Shown here: positions 26,014-36,004 of the stretch, one piece after another
Position numbering within the stretch: the stretch's first letter is position 1
Layout: the number at the start of each line of letters is the position of its first letter
Assembly (NCBI GenBank): GCA_019234815.1
Contig: JAFALA010000082.1
Coordinates: 89,262 to 153,261, forward strand
DNA: 64,000 bases
Reading direction: 5' to 3'
Source: Burkholderiaceae bacterium
Lineage (GTDB): Bacteria > Pseudomonadota > Gammaproteobacteria > Burkholderiales > Burkholderiaceae_C
Position numbers and translations under genes: made by a program
The notes under the pieces: model-generated
The model's input: only the letters and a program-made list of their open reading frames with translations
What the model was told of the DNA's origin: nothing
Database searches by the model: none

Positions 26014-26691
26014 ATGGCAGCAAGCGCCGCGACGACACCCCGTGCCCCGGCACGGCTGCAGGCCCAGGCACTGGGCCTGCAGCGTGGCGGCCGGCCCTTG
26101 TTCCAAGCCCTCAGCTTTGAGCTCGAAGCCGGCCGCGCACTTCATCTGCAAGGCGACAACGGCAGCGGCAAAACCAGCCTGCTGCGGTTGATCGCGGGCC
26201 TGGCGCCGCTGCAGGCGGGCCAGTTGCTCTGGGACGGCCGGCGCGTGCGGCCGCAGTCCGAGACCTGGCGCCGCGGCCTGCTCTACGCCGCGCATGCCGC
26301 TGCCCTCAAGGCCGAATTCACGGCGCTCGAAAACCTGCGTTGGCAGGCCCGCCTGAGCGGCCATGCCGTCCAGGACAAGGACATCCACGACGCCCTGCTC
26401 CGGCTGGGCCTGCGCGACCAGATCCACACCCCGGCACGCCAGCTGTCGCAAGGTCAGAAGAAACGGCTGAGCCTGGCCTCGCTGTTCCTGCCCCTGAACT
26501 GGCAGTTGCTGCTGCTGGACGAACCCTTCGACGCGCTGGACCAGGCCAGCGTCGAGCTGCTCAAGACGCGGCTTGGCGAGCTGCTGGCCCAGTCCGCCAG
26601 CGTCATCTACACCAGCCATCAATCGCAATCGCTGCAGCCTGATACGGACACCGTGCTGCGCCTGGAGCGTCCCCATGGACCGCTGCACTGA
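26014..26691 (+). CDS. ccmA: Haem exporter ATP-binding protein CcmA
   Basis: 225 residues from the ATG at 26014; AAGGG lies 9 bp upstream, while the in-frame ATG at 26005 is too close to it. Walker A GDNGSGKTS at 47-55, signature LSQGQKKRLSLASL, Walker B LLLLDEPFDALD. It is the ATPase of the CcmAB(CD) complex that releases holo-CcmE for cytochrome c maturation. It is the first gene of a complete, mostly overlapping ccmABCDEFGHI operon, placed after cytochrome genes that need it. Confidence 0.96.
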   Translation: MAASAATTPRAPARLQAQALGLQRGGRPLFQALSFELEAGRALHLQGDNGSGKTSLLRLIAGLAPLQAGQLLWDGRRVRPQSETWRRGLLYAAHAAALKAEFTALENLRWQARLSGHAVQDKDIHDALLRLGLRDQIHTPARQLSQGQKKRLSLASLFLPLNWQLLLLDEPFDALDQASVELLKTRLGELLAQSASVIYTSHQSQSLQPDTDTVLRLERPHGPLH

Positions 26692-27359
26692 TGGCTCGGC
26701 ATCTGCTGCAGCTGCTTCGGCGCGAGCTCCTGCTCGGCTGGCGGCGCGCGTCGGACATCCTCGGCACGGCGGCCTTCTTCGTGATCGTCGCCAGCCTGTT
26801 TCCGTTCGGCGCGGGCCCGGACCCCGTGCTGTTGCGCGCCATCGCGCCCGGCGTCTTGTGGACGGCGGCCTTGCTGGCCAGCCTGCTGGCGCTGCCGCGC
26901 ATCTTCTCGGCCGACCACGCCGACGGCAGCCTGGACCAGCTGATGCTGTCGCCGCAGCCGCTGTCGCTGCTGGTCGTCGGCAAGGTCTGGGCCCACTGGC
27001 TGATGTGCGGCCTGCCCCTGGTGCTGCTGGCCCCGCTGCTGGCGCTGCAATTCGACCTCGACGGCGCGGCGATCCGCACCCTGGCCTGGAGCCTGCTGCT
27101 GGGCACACCCGTCCTGAGCCAGATCGGCGCGCTGGGCGCCGCGCTGGTGATCGGCGCGCGCGGCGGCAGCGTGGTGCTGGCGCTGATGGTGCTGCCGCTG
27201 TACCTGCCGGTGCTGGTGTTCGGCGCCGGCGCGGTGGCTGCGGCCCAGGCCGGCCAGAGCGCCGATGCGCCCTTGCTGCTGCTGGCCGCGCTGTGCCTGG
27301 GCAGCATGGCGGCAACGCCGTGGGCGGGCGCAGCAGCACTGCGCATCTCGACCGACTGA
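26691..27359 (+). CDS. ccmB: Haem exporter permease CcmB
   Basis: 222 residues with about six transmembrane helices; starts on the last base of the ccmA stop codon. RRELLLGWRRASDILGTAAFF near the N-terminus and DHADGSLDQLMLSPQPLSLLVVGKVWAHW are typical of CcmB. It works with CcmA in the inner membrane. Confidence 0.96.
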   Translation: MARHLLQLLRRELLLGWRRASDILGTAAFFVIVASLFPFGAGPDPVLLRAIAPGVLWTAALLASLLALPRIFSADHADGSLDQLMLSPQPLSLLVVGKVWAHWLMCGLPLVLLAPLLALQFDLDGAAIRTLAWSLLLGTPVLSQIGALGAALVIGARGGSVVLALMVLPLYLPVLVFGAGAVAAAQAGQSADAPLLLLAALCLGSMAATPWAGAAALRISTD

Positions 27360-27381
27360 TCCGATTCAACCCAGCACAGCC

Positions 27382-28167
27382 ATGACCACGAACACCTTGC
27401 GCGGCGCCCACGGACCAACCTGGCGCAGATTTGCCGCTCCCGTCCACTGCTACCGGTTGGCCGGCCTGCTCGCGAGCCCCTTCGCGGCGCTGGCCGCGCT
27501 GCTGGGCGCATGGGGCCTGTACCTGGGCTTCGTGGCGGCGCCCACCGATTTCCAGCAGGGCGAGGTCTACCGCATCATCTTCCTGCACGTGCCCACGGCC
27601 TGGCTGTCCATGATCATCTATGTGGCCATGGCGTTCTGGGCCGGCCTGGGCTGGGCCTTGAACACCCGCGTGTCGTCGATGCTGGCCAGCGCGCTCGCGC
27701 CGAGCGGCGCGCTGATGTGCCTGCTGGCCCTCATCACCGGCGCCCTGTGGGGCCGGCCAACCTGGGGCGCCTGGTGGGTCTGGGACGCGCGCTTGAGTTC
27801 GGAGTTGATCCTGCTGTTCCTCTACATCGGCTTCATGGCCCTCCACGCCGCGTTCGACGATGCGCGCCGCGCCGACCGGGCCAGCGCCCTGTGGGCCCTG
27901 GTCGGCGTGGTGAACGTGCCCATCATCTATTTCTCGGTGCGCTGGTGGAACACGCTACACCAGGGCGCGTCGGTGAGCCTGAGCGCCGCGCCCCACATGG
28001 CCGAGGCCATGCTGCGCGGCATGCTGGTCTGCACCCTGGCCTTGTGGAGCTACGCCGTCGCCGTGGTGCTGTGGCGCTTGCGCCTGATCATCGGCGAGCG
28101 CGAAAGCGGCGCCGCATGGCTGCAGGCCGAGCTCGGTGCCTCATTCGAACAGGGTCAAGCCGCATGA
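27382..28167 (+). CDS. ccmC: Haem-handling protein CcmC
   Basis: 261 residues from the ATG at 27382; longer in-frame readings run back into ccmB and are rejected. Six transmembrane helices. The tryptophan-rich haem motif [15 protein letters not shown] starts at about 128 and is flanked by the haem-ligand histidines (H70 region of [10 protein letters not shown], and the later TLHQGAS). CcmC presents haem to CcmE. It overlaps ccmD by 4 bp. Confidence 0.96.
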   Translation: MTTNTLRGAHGPTWRRFAAPVHCYRLAGLLASPFAALAALLGAWGLYLGFVAAPTDFQQGEVYRIIFLHVPTAWLSMIIYVAMAFWAGLGWALNTRVSSMLASALAPSGALMCLLALITGALWGRPTWGAWWVWDARLSSELILLFLYIGFMALHAAFDDARRADRASALWALVGVVNVPIIYFSVRWWNTLHQGASVSLSAAPHMAEAMLRGMLVCTLALWSYAVAVVLWRLRLIIGERESGAAWLQAELGASFEQGQAA

Positions 28168-28352
28168 ACATCCCCCACATCCCGCCAGGGTCAAACTGGT
28201 CCGATTTCATCGCCATGGGCGGACAAGGCCGCTACGTCTGGTCGGCGCTGGGCATCGTGGCCGCCGCGCTGTTGATCGAGCTGGCGCAGCTGCGATTGCG
28301 TCGCAGCCGGCAACTCAGCCAGCAGTTGTTCCGCCAACGAGACGCTGCATGA
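28164..28352 (+). CDS. ccmD: Haem exporter protein CcmD
   Basis: 62 residues. One transmembrane helix ([20 protein letters not shown]) is preceded by the usual [16 protein letters not shown] motif and followed by a basic cytoplasmic tail. It helps release holo-CcmE from CcmABC. Both ends overlap neighbours by 4 bp. Confidence 0.92.
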   Translation: MNIPHIPPGSNWSDFIAMGGQGRYVWSALGIVAAALLIELAQLRLRRSRQLSQQLFRQRDAA

Positions 28353-28804
28353 CGGCGCGCCGCAAACGACTGCTGCTGCTGCTGCTCGGCCTGGCCTTGC
28401 TGGCAACGGCCACGGCCCTGGTGCTGCAGGCCTTCCAGAAAAACCTGGTGTTTTTCTACACGCCCTCGCAGGTGCTGGCCCAGGAAGCGCCGCAGGGGCG
28501 CAGCTTTCGCATCGGCGGCCTGGTGGAAGCCGGCAGCCTGCAGCGCGGCGGCGACGGCCTGGACAACCGCTTTGTCGTCACCGACCAGTCGCAGCGCCTG
28601 AGCGTGCATTACCACGGCCTGCTGCCCGACCTCTTCAGGGAAGGCCGCGGCGTCGTGGCCCAGGGCCGCATCGATCGCGAGGGGCATTTCGAGGCCGAGC
28701 AGGTGCTGGCCAAGCACGACGAGAACTACATGCCGCCCGAAGCTGCCGCAGCTTTACGCCAGGCCAGCGCCCTGCCCGACCCATCCACCGAGGCCGCGCC
28801 ATGA
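28349..28804 (+). CDS. ccmE: Periplasmic haem chaperone CcmE
   Basis: 151 residues. An N-terminal signal anchor ([22 protein letters not shown]) is followed by the OB-fold chaperone domain with [14 protein letters not shown] and the haem-attachment motif [11 protein letters not shown], where H123 binds haem covalently and Y127 is an axial ligand. It carries haem from CcmC to CcmF/H. Confidence 0.96.
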   Translation: MTARRKRLLLLLLGLALLATATALVLQAFQKNLVFFYTPSQVLAQEAPQGRSFRIGGLVEAGSLQRGGDGLDNRFVVTDQSQRLSVHYHGLLPDLFREGRGVVAQGRIDREGHFEAEQVLAKHDENYMPPEAAAALRQASALPDPSTEAAP

Positions 28805-30822
28805 CGGTTGAACTGGCCCATCTGGCCTTGATGCTGGCCTTGAGCCTGGCCCTGGTGCAGGCCGTGCTGCCGATCTGGGGGGCCTCGCGCCAGGACGCGG
28901 GCCAGCGCGAGCGGGCGCTGAGCCTGGCCGTGCCCGTCGCGGTCGCGCAGTCGGCCTGCGTGACGCTGGCCTTCGCCGGCCTGCTGTTTGCGCTGGGCGA
29001 GAACGACTTCTCGCTGCGCTACGTCGCCGAGCATTCCAACCGCCGCCTGCCGCTGCCATTCCGGCTGTCGGCCGCCTGGGCCGGACATGAAGGCTCGCTG
29101 CTGCTGTGGCTGCAGATGCTGGCGCTGTGGACCCTGGCCCTGGCGCGCTGGGGCCGCTCGCTGCCGGCGCCCATGCGCGCCCGCGTGATCGCCGTGCTGG
29201 GCATGGTGAGCGCCGGCTTCATCAGCTTCACCTTGCTGAACTCGGACCCATTCGAGCGGCTCGCTCAGGTGCCCCCGGACGGCCGCGACCTCAACCCGCT
29301 GCTGCAGGACCCCGGCATGATCTTCCATCCGCCCCTGCTCTACATGGGTTATGTCGGATTCTCGGTCGCGTTCGCCTTTGCCGTCGCCGCGCTGCTGGAC
29401 CGGGAATTCGACCCGGCCTGGGCGCGCTGGTCCCGCCCCTGGACCCTGGCGGCCTGGAGCTTCCTGACCCTGGGCATTTTCCTGGGCAGCTTCTGGGCCT
29501 ATTACGAGCTGGGCTGGGGCGGCTGGTGGTTCTGGGACGCGGTCGAGAACGCCTCCTTCATGCCCTGGCTGGTGGGCACGGCCCTGATCCACTCGCTGGC
29601 CGTCAGCGACAAGCGCGGCGGCTTTCGCCACTGGACCCTGCTGCTGGCGATGGCCTGCTTCTCGCTGTCGCTGCTGGGCACCTTCCTGGTCCGCTCGGGC
29701 GTGCTCAGCTCCGTGCACGCGTTTGCCTCGGACCCGCAGCGCGGCCTCTACATCCTCGCGCTGCTGACCCTGGCCATCGGCGCCTCGCTGGCTCTCTTTG
29801 CATGGCGCGCGCCGCGCCTGGCCGCCATCCCCGCCTTCTCGTGGCTGTCGCGCGAGAGCCTGCTGCTGCTCAACAACCTGTTCCTGCTGGTCAGCGCGGC
29901 CACGATCCTGCTGGGCACGCTCTACCCGATGCTGCTGGAGGCCCTGCACCTCGGCTCGATCTCGGTCGGCCCGCCCTATTTCGAGACCGTGTTCGTGCCG
30001 CTGATGGCGCCGCTGCTGACCCTGGCGGCGGCCGCGCCCTTCACGACCTGGCGGCAGACTGCTCCCGCCAGGCTGTGGCTGCAACTGCGCTGGCCGCTGC
30101 TGGCGGCGCTGGGACTGGGCCTGCTCCTGAGCCTGAGCACGCTCCATTCCATGCAGGCCGCGCTGGGCCTGTGCCTGGGCCTGTGGGTCCTGCTCGGCAC
30201 GCTCTGGCATGCGGGCCATGCCCTGAAGCCCGGCCCTGGCGCCAGCCTGCTTCAAGCCTGGCACCGAACGCCACGCGCCACCGTCGGCATGTGGACGGCG
30301 CACCTGGGCCTGGCGGTGTTCGTGCTGGGCGTCAGCCTGGTCCGCACGCTGGAGTACAGCCAGGACTTGCGCTTGAACGTCGGCCGGTCGGCCACGGTCG
30401 GCGACTATCAGTTCCGCCTGGCAGGCCTGACGCGCCGCGACGGCCCCAACTACCTGGCGGCGCGCGCCGACATCGAAGTGCGTCCCGCCCGCGATCCGCA
30501 AGCCAAGCCCGTGCTGCTGCATCCGGAGAAGCGCTTCTTCCCGGTCCAGGCCATGCCCATGACCGAGGCCGGCATCGACCGGGGCTTCAGCCGCGACCTC
30601 TACGTCTCGCTGGCCGAACTCGGCGCCGACCAGTCCTGGGGCATGCGCATCCAGGTCAAGCCCTTCATGTCCTGGCTGTGGTGCGGGGTCCTCCTGATGG
30701 CGCTGGGCGGCTTCGTGGCGGCGGCAGACCGGCGCCTGCGGCTGGCCGGACGCACGCAAGCCTGTGCGCAGCAAGCGCAAGGCCTGCCCCTGGCGCTTTC
30801 ACCGCAAGGAGCCCGCGCATGA
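28801..30822 (+). CDS. ccmF: Cytochrome c haem lyase subunit CcmF
   Basis: 673 residues, a full-length CcmF with about 15 transmembrane helices. The WWD haem motif is [12 protein letters not shown] at 239-250, with the conserved periplasmic histidines nearby ([29 protein letters not shown]). It ligates haem to apocytochromes with CcmH/CcmI. It overlaps ccmE and ccmG by 4 bp. Confidence 0.97.
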   Translation: MTVELAHLALMLALSLALVQAVLPIWGASRQDAGQRERALSLAVPVAVAQSACVTLAFAGLLFALGENDFSLRYVAEHSNRRLPLPFRLSAAWAGHEGSLLLWLQMLALWTLALARWGRSLPAPMRARVIAVLGMVSAGFISFTLLNSDPFERLAQVPPDGRDLNPLLQDPGMIFHPPLLYMGYVGFSVAFAFAVAALLDREFDPAWARWSRPWTLAAWSFLTLGIFLGSFWAYYELGWGGWWFWDAVENASFMPWLVGTALIHSLAVSDKRGGFRHWTLLLAMACFSLSLLGTFLVRSGVLSSVHAFASDPQRGLYILALLTLAIGASLALFAWRAPRLAAIPAFSWLSRESLLLLNNLFLLVSAATILLGTLYPMLLEALHLGSISVGPPYFETVFVPLMAPLLTLAAAAPFTTWRQTAPARLWLQLRWPLLAALGLGLLLSLSTLHSMQAALGLCLGLWVLLGTLWHAGHALKPGPGASLLQAWHRTPRATVGMWTAHLGLAVFVLGVSLVRTLEYSQDLRLNVGRSATVGDYQFRLAGLTRRDGPNYLAARADIEVRPARDPQAKPVLLHPEKRFFPVQAMPMTEAGIDRGFSRDLYVSLAELGADQSWGMRIQVKPFMSWLWCGVLLMALGGFVAAADRRLRLAGRTQACAQQAQGLPLALSPQGARA

Positions 30823-31346
30823 TCCGCCGCACCGTCCCCTTGCTGCTGTTCCTGCTGCTGGCCGCCGCGCTGGCGCTGGGCTTGCTGCGGCACGATCCCG
30901 ACGCGCCCCTGTCGTCCGCCCTGCTGGATCAGGCCGCGCCGGGCTTCGAGCTGCCGCGAAACGATGGCCCGCAGGAAACCTTCGGCCCCACCAACCTGCG
31001 CGGCACGGTCTGGATCCTGAACGTCTGGGCCTCCTGGTGCGCGCCCTGCCGCGAGGAGCACGCGGTGCTCATGGCCTGGTCCGAAAGCCACGCCGCCCCC
31101 CTGGTCGGGCTGGACTACAAGGACCCGGACGGCACCGCCTGGCTGGCAGCCCAAGGCAATCCCTACCAGGTCAGCGTGCAGGACCGCCAGGGCCGCGTGG
31201 GCCTGGACTACGGCATCGCCGGCGTGCCGGAAAGCTTCGTCATCGACAAGGCCGGCCGCATCCGCCGCAAGCTCGTGGGTCCGCTGAATCGCGCCCTGGT
31301 CGAACGGGAGCTGCGACCCCTGATCGAGAAGCTCCAGCATGAGTAA
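30819..31346 (+). CDS. ccmG: Thiol-disulfide oxidoreductase CcmG/DsbE
   Basis: 175 residues. An N-terminal membrane anchor and thioredoxin fold with active site WCAPC (C74 and C77), preceded by NVWASW and followed by the cis-proline loop GVPESFVID. It keeps apocytochrome CxxCH thiols reduced in the periplasm. It overlaps ccmH by 8 bp. Confidence 0.96.
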   Translation: MIRRTVPLLLFLLLAAALALGLLRHDPDAPLSSALLDQAAPGFELPRNDGPQETFGPTNLRGTVWILNVWASWCAPCREEHAVLMAWSESHAAPLVGLDYKDPDGTAWLAAQGNPYQVSVQDRQGRVGLDYGIAGVPESFVIDKAGRIRRKLVGPLNRALVERELRPLIEKLQHE

Positions 31347-31785
31347 GTTCAAGACCTTCATCGTGCTCGCGCTGCTCGCCTGGGCGGGCCTGGCGGCCGC
31401 GCAAGCCGAGTCCGCGGACGATGCCGCGCTGGCGCCGCGCCTGCAGCGAATGGCGCAGACCCTGCGCTGCGTGGTCTGCCAGAACCAGACCCTGGCCGAT
31501 TCACGGGCCGACATCGCGCAGGACATGAAAGCCGCCCTGCTGGAGCAGATGCGCCGCGGCGCCAGCGACGCCCAGGTGCGCGATTTCATGGTGCAGCGCT
31601 ACGGCGACTTCGTGCTCTACGACCCGCCCTTCAAGGCCGTCACCGTGCTGCTGTGGCTGGGCCCGCTGCTCTTTCTGGCCCTCGCCCTGGCCCTGCTGCT
31701 GCATCTGCGCCGCCAACTCGCAGCACAGATGAACGACGCCACACAAGAAGCCGAACAAGCCACCGAAAGCGCCGCCCGACCATGA
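31339..31785 (+). CDS. ccmH: Cytochrome c maturation protein CcmH
   Basis: 148 residues. A signal peptide is followed by the redox motif LRCVVCQNQTLADSRA (C44 and C47), a helix bundle ending in RYGDFVLYDPP, and one C-terminal transmembrane helix (VLLWLGPLLFLALALALLLHL). It is the short, single-domain form; the TPR part is a separate gene, ccmI, which overlaps it by 4 bp. Confidence 0.96.
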   Translation: MSKFKTFIVLALLAWAGLAAAQAESADDAALAPRLQRMAQTLRCVVCQNQTLADSRADIAQDMKAALLEQMRRGASDAQVRDFMVQRYGDFVLYDPPFKAVTVLLWLGPLLFLALALALLLHLRRQLAAQMNDATQEAEQATESAARP

Positions 31786-32510
31786 TGCTTTTTGCGACCA
31801 GCGCCTTGTCACTCGTGGCCGCCCTGCTGGCTTGGCCGCTGCATCGCCGCTGGCGCAGCGAGTCGGCAACCCTCGGCGCCGAATCGACACCCCGGCGGCC
31901 CGGGCCGACGCGCTGGCGCACGCATCGCGGCAGCCTGTTGCTGGCCTTGTGGGTGCTGGCCGCCACGGCGGCGCTCTACGCTCGGCTGGGTACCCCGGAC
32001 GCCATGCGCATGGGCGATGCTGAGCAGCCGCAGCCGTCTCCGCAACAGGCCCAACAAGCGCAGATCGAGGCCATGGTCACCCGCCTGGCGCAGCGACTCC
32101 AGACACAAACACAGGACGCGGCAGGCTGGCGCAGGCTCGCGCACGCCTACGAAGTGCTGCACCGCTGGACGGACGCCTGCGACGCCTATGCGCGGCTGAC
32201 CCTCCTCACGCCCGGCGACGCCGACATGCTGACCGACTACGCCGTCACCCTGGCCATCCGGCAAGGACGCGACACGCTGGGCCCGGACTCGGAGCAACTG
32301 ATCAGGCAGGCCCTGAAAGCCCGGCCCGACCATCTGCAGGCCCTGGCGCTGTCGGGCAGCATCGCGTTCGAGCATTGCGACTACCAGGCCGCCGCGGCCT
32401 TCTGGGGCAAGGTGCTGGCGGCCGCGCCCGCAGGTTCCGAACTGGCCGCGTCCCTGCAAGGCCAGGTCTCGAAGGCCAGGCGGCTGGCGACACAGGCCCG
32501 CCGCTGTTGA
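31782..32510 (+). CDS. ccmI: Cytochrome c biogenesis protein CcmI (TPR)
   Basis: 242 residues. Two N-terminal hydrophobic segments (about 3-16 and 45-63) flank a basic loop, followed by TPR repeats at about 95-235 (AGWRRLAHAYEVLHRWTDACDAYARL, HLQALALSGSIAFEHCDYQAAAAFWGKVL). It is shorter than many CcmI proteins. It binds the apocytochrome C-terminus for delivery to CcmF/CcmH and ends the ccm operon. Confidence 0.9.
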   Translation: MMLFATSALSLVAALLAWPLHRRWRSESATLGAESTPRRPGPTRWRTHRGSLLLALWVLAATAALYARLGTPDAMRMGDAEQPQPSPQQAQQAQIEAMVTRLAQRLQTQTQDAAGWRRLAHAYEVLHRWTDACDAYARLTLLTPGDADMLTDYAVTLAIRQGRDTLGPDSEQLIRQALKARPDHLQALALSGSIAFEHCDYQAAAAFWGKVLAAAPAGSELAASLQGQVSKARRLATQARRC

Positions 32511-32598
32511 CAACACGGCAGCGGCGCTGCCGGCACCTTCCCCTTGAAATCCGTCATCACCCTTCTCCCTTCTCCTTTCACCCCTCCGGAATTTGAAT

Positions 32599-32988
32599 AT
32601 GTCGACTATGAGGAAAGGCTCCGCACTCCTGGCACTGTTGCTGCTGGCCGCCAGGCCTGTGTTCTGCGTGGAATTCGATCTCACGGCCGACGGCATGCGC
32701 GACATCGACGACACGACCAAAAGCCTCAACTCCAACCTGGCCACCAAGAACAGCAAGAACGCCCTGGGCGAGGCGCAGGAAATCGCCGCATTCTTCCTCC
32801 AGGTGCAGGGCTATTACGAGGCCAAGGGCAACGCGCAAGACGCCGTAGACTACGCCCGCAAGAGCCACGAACTGGCGGGCCAGATCGCCAAGTCGGTCGC
32901 AGCCAATGACCTCGACGCAGCCGCCGCCACCGTCAGCTCCCTGACGCGAATCTGCAAGTCCTGCCACAACGCCTACAAAACGGATTGA
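32599..32988 (+). CDS. Small c'-like monohaem cytochrome
   Basis: 129 residues from the ATG at 32599 (GGAA upstream); a TTG at 32593 is a weaker alternative. A signal peptide (KGSALLALLLLAARPVFC) is followed by a helical domain and a single haem site near the end, ICKSCHNAYKTD, the terminal arrangement of cytochromes c' and b562-like proteins. It is much shorter than the cytochrome c' at 24697. It lies 88 bp after ccmI and may be on the same transcript. Confidence 0.8.
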   Translation: MSTMRKGSALLALLLLAARPVFCVEFDLTADGMRDIDDTTKSLNSNLATKNSKNALGEAQEIAAFFLQVQGYYEAKGNAQDAVDYARKSHELAGQIAKSVAANDLDAAAATVSSLTRICKSCHNAYKTD

Positions 32989-33132
32989 GCATCAAATGGC
33001 GCACGGGCTTGCGAGATCCGTCATGCTCATGCTCTACTTGATCCAGCACACCTTGCCGTCCAGGTGTACCCAAAGGAATCCAGGTTCAGCACATTTCGCC
33101 TGGCTTGCAGCCTCGACCGGGATCTGGCCGTC

Positions 33133-35112
33133 ATGGTGGAACGACTTTCAGACGCATGGCGCCGCATGTGGCGCCCCCCTCCCGCGTTCGAGACGGCAGC
33201 GCTGGAACAGGCATTCGAACGCGATTACAGCCAACGCTTTGCTTCGCATCGGCAAGTGGCCATTGCCCTGGCGTTGTTGATCGGAACAGCTTTTCTCGGT
33301 TGGGACTTCCTGTATGGATACGCCGATCTTAGTTTCCAGCCGGCACTCAGGTCCGTGGTCGTGAATCGCGGCATGAGTTCGCTGCTCCTGCTGCCGTTTC
33401 TTCTCGTGACGGGTTCGCGCCAGTTTCATATCGACGAAGCTTTCGCCACGCGCTGCCTGGTGAGCGCGGCCTATTTGCAATTCGCCCTCTACTGCCTGGG
33501 TTTTCTGCTGGCACCCTACCCCTACGACTACATGTATTTCTTCATGGGCAGCTTCATCTGCTTGATCTACGGCCTGACCATGCTGCGCCTGCGCGCCCGC
33601 GCCGTTCTGGTACTGGGCGCGCTGGCGCTGCTCACCGCGCTGCCCGTTTTCATGCTCAACCTCGAACTCAAGGACGCAGCCCTGAACAGCCCGGCAGCGC
33701 GGATCTACGTCTGGCCCGCCCTGAGTTTCTTGCTGACTGCCGCCACCATGGGCTATGTGGTGAGCAACCTGCTGGAACACAGCGAGCGCGACTCCTTCGC
33801 GCGCGCCCACGAACTGGAGCGCCAGAACGCCATCATGCTGCGGTACGGCCAGGAGGTCGCTCAGCTCAACCAGACCTTGCGTTACTCCAGCGACCAAGCC
33901 CAGCAAAAAGCCCTCGCGCTGATCGAGCTGAAGGAACGCATGCGCCTGGACGCCGAGCGGCGCAATCGAGAGAAATCGCAGTTTCTCGCCTCCGCGGTAC
34001 ACGATCTCAAACAACCCATCCAGGCCATCAGCAACGTGCTGGAGCCGGGTCGGCGTGCTCTCGAACGCAAGGACAACGGCACCGCCATGCGCATGTTCGA
34101 TCTCGCAGCCGAGGCCAGCGATCTGATGCGCAGGCTGCTTGCCGGCGTGCTGGAGATCTCACGGCTGGAATCGGGCTTTGTGCATGCGGAACTGAGTTCA
34201 TTCAATGTGCTGCCGATGATTCAAGACATCCTGAACCAGGCGCGGGATCAGGCTTTGCGCGAAGGCGTCTTGCTTCGAGGTCCAGCGCCCGGCAAAGTGC
34301 TGTTCGTCCACAGCGACGAGCATTTGCTCACGCGCATCTTGCTGAACCTGGTCGGCAACGGCATCAAGTACCACGATCCAACGCGCCATGAACGCATCGT
34401 GCAATTGAAGCTGCAACCCACGCACACCTGCTTGCGCCTGACCGTTGAAGATAACGGCATTGGCATGGACCCCGAACTGGTCCGCTCGGAAGCCATCTTC
34501 AAGCCATTCTTCCAGATTGCGAATTCCCGGCGCGAAAGCGAGAAAGGCGTGGGACTGGGCCTATCCATCGTGCGCGCCATGTTGAGCCTGCTGCCCCGTC
34601 ACCTCATCGAGATATTGTCGAGCCCGGGCCAAGGCACGCGCATCACCCTGGAGCTGCCGTGGGGCCAGCCGCACGCGCCGGGCTCGCACGCAAGCGAGGA
34701 CGCGGGCCGCGCCGGTACCCGCGACGAACTGACGGATTGGCGCGGGATCTATGTACTCTACGTGGAAGACGATGAGTTGGTCCGACGCACCAGTTGCGCC
34801 ATCTTTGACAGCTACGGCCTGCGCTACGAATCGGCGGCCAGCTTGAGTGAATTGAACAATTTGCTCGCCACCATGGAGCGCCGCCCCGATCTACTCGTCA
34901 GCGACTACCGGCTGCCGGACGGCAAAACCGCCGCCGACGTGGTGCAAGCGCTTGACGCCGTATTCGGCACGACGCCGACACTGGTGCTGACCGGTGAGGG
35001 TTGGACCGACAAGCTGATGGATCCGGCCTGGACCGTGCGGGTCAAGCCCATTTCAACGGCACAGCTCTTGACCACCATTCAAGAGCTTCTGCATCGCAGC
35101 GTCAGTGTTTGA
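33133..35112 (+). CDS. Membrane hybrid histidine kinase with receiver domain
   Basis: About 659 residues from the ATG at 33133; a GTG at 33064 is an alternative start. The N-terminal 220 residues hold about six transmembrane helices with no periplasmic domain of size, then a coiled coil (about 215-285), HisKA with phospho-acceptor His in ASAVHDLKQPIQAIS (H290), and HATPase with LLNLVGNGIKYHD, DNGIGMD and GVGLGLSIV. A C-terminal receiver has VLYVEDDE, phospho-acceptor D590 in VSDYRLPDG and a Lys in RVKP. The signal is not evident; the membrane part resembles MASE-like sensor regions. It is convergent with, and overlaps by 11 bp, a LuxR-type regulator that may be its partner. Confidence 0.9.
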   Translation: MVERLSDAWRRMWRPPPAFETAALEQAFERDYSQRFASHRQVAIALALLIGTAFLGWDFLYGYADLSFQPALRSVVVNRGMSSLLLLPFLLVTGSRQFHIDEAFATRCLVSAAYLQFALYCLGFLLAPYPYDYMYFFMGSFICLIYGLTMLRLRARAVLVLGALALLTALPVFMLNLELKDAALNSPAARIYVWPALSFLLTAATMGYVVSNLLEHSERDSFARAHELERQNAIMLRYGQEVAQLNQTLRYSSDQAQQKALALIELKERMRLDAERRNREKSQFLASAVHDLKQPIQAISNVLEPGRRALERKDNGTAMRMFDLAAEASDLMRRLLAGVLEISRLESGFVHAELSSFNVLPMIQDILNQARDQALREGVLLRGPAPGKVLFVHSDEHLLTRILLNLVGNGIKYHDPTRHERIVQLKLQPTHTCLRLTVEDNGIGMDPELVRSEAIFKPFFQIANSRRESEKGVGLGLSIVRAMLSLLPRHLIEILSSPGQGTRITLELPWGQPHAPGSHASEDAGRAGTRDELTDWRGIYVLYVEDDELVRRTSCAIFDSYGLRYESAASLSELNNLLATMERRPDLLVSDYRLPDGKTAADVVQALDAVFGTTPTLVLTGEGWTDKLMDPAWTVRVKPISTAQLLTTIQELLHRSVSV

Positions 35113-35806
35113 CCACCTTGACCTCAGGACGAGGAATCCGCAGCCCCAGCCGAGAAACTTCGATCATCAACTCGGTACGGCGTGTCACCTTGAATAGCCG
35201 CAACAGGTCAGACACATAGGTTTTGCGCACCGTGCCTTCGCCAATATCCATCAAACGTGCGATGGACTTGTTAGGCAAGCCCTGGCAAACGTAATAAAGC
35301 ACCTCCAGCATGCGGGGAGCGATGCCCATTTCGGCCCATCCTGGATGCAAGGACGGTGCGGTGCGAATCGGCAGCGCCCCGGCTGGCAGACCGGATTCAC
35401 CGTGTCCGAACAGGGAATCGGGCAGGAATACACCGTCCTGAAACACGGTCGCCAATGTCCGCGCAAACACGGTTTCGTCGCCGCAGCCCTTGACGATATA
35501 CCCCGATGCGCCAGACGCGATGCAACGCAGGATCAGCTCCCTGTCCTCCGAGGCCGCCAGCATGATCACCTTGCAAGGCAGGCCGGCGTCGCGAATCTGC
35601 ACCAGCAGATCCAGCCCCGACTGGGCCGCGCGCAACTCGATGTCGAGAAACACGATGTCAAACATGCGCTGCGCCAACAGAGCCTCGGCCTCTTCGAAGG
35701 TACCTGCCTCAATTACCTGCACCTCCGGCTGGACGATATGCAGCAAAGTCCGCATGCCGGCGCGCACCAGGCCTTGATCTTCCACCAGCAGCACACGGCT
35801 CAACAT
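35102..35806 (-). CDS. NarL/LuxR-family response regulator
   Basis: 234 residues from the ATG at 35806, which gives the typical MLSRVLLVEDQGLVRAGM start; an ATG at 35827 would add seven residues. The receiver domain has D55 as phospho-acceptor (IVFLDIELR) and K106. The C-terminal LuxR-type helix-turn-helix is at about 165-225 (GLPNKSIARLMDIGEGTVRKTYVSDLLRLFKV). No other kinase is encoded nearby, so pairing with the convergent hybrid kinase is likely by position. Confidence 0.92.
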   Translation of the reverse strand: MLSRVLLVEDQGLVRAGMRTLLHIVQPEVQVIEAGTFEEAEALLAQRMFDIVFLDIELRAAQSGLDLLVQIRDAGLPCKVIMLAASEDRELILRCIASGASGYIVKGCGDETVFARTLATVFQDGVFLPDSLFGHGESGLPAGALPIRTAPSLHPGWAEMGIAPRMLEVLYYVCQGLPNKSIARLMDIGEGTVRKTYVSDLLRLFKVTRRTELMIEVSRLGLRIPRPEVKVVKH

Positions 35807-36004
35807 GAGTCCCCCACGGGAGTCCATGCATGAAGCCTAACAAGCATGCGTACAGCGACAAAGCAGACAAATGTCCTAGTTCTTCATTTTGATGCGATTG
35901 ACGCACCATTTGTCAGATAGAAAAACACCGGCATGTACGCCAATCTTGACTATGTGCGTTGATACAGCAGTCAGGCGACGCCCTTGATCAACGAGGCAGA
36001 CATC

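Noticed and set aside
25654-27846. A 730-codon minus-strand open frame over the lectin-like, ccmA and ccmB genes.
   Set aside because: It is the shadow of three recognisable plus-strand genes and is strongly Pro/Arg/Ala biased without any domain.
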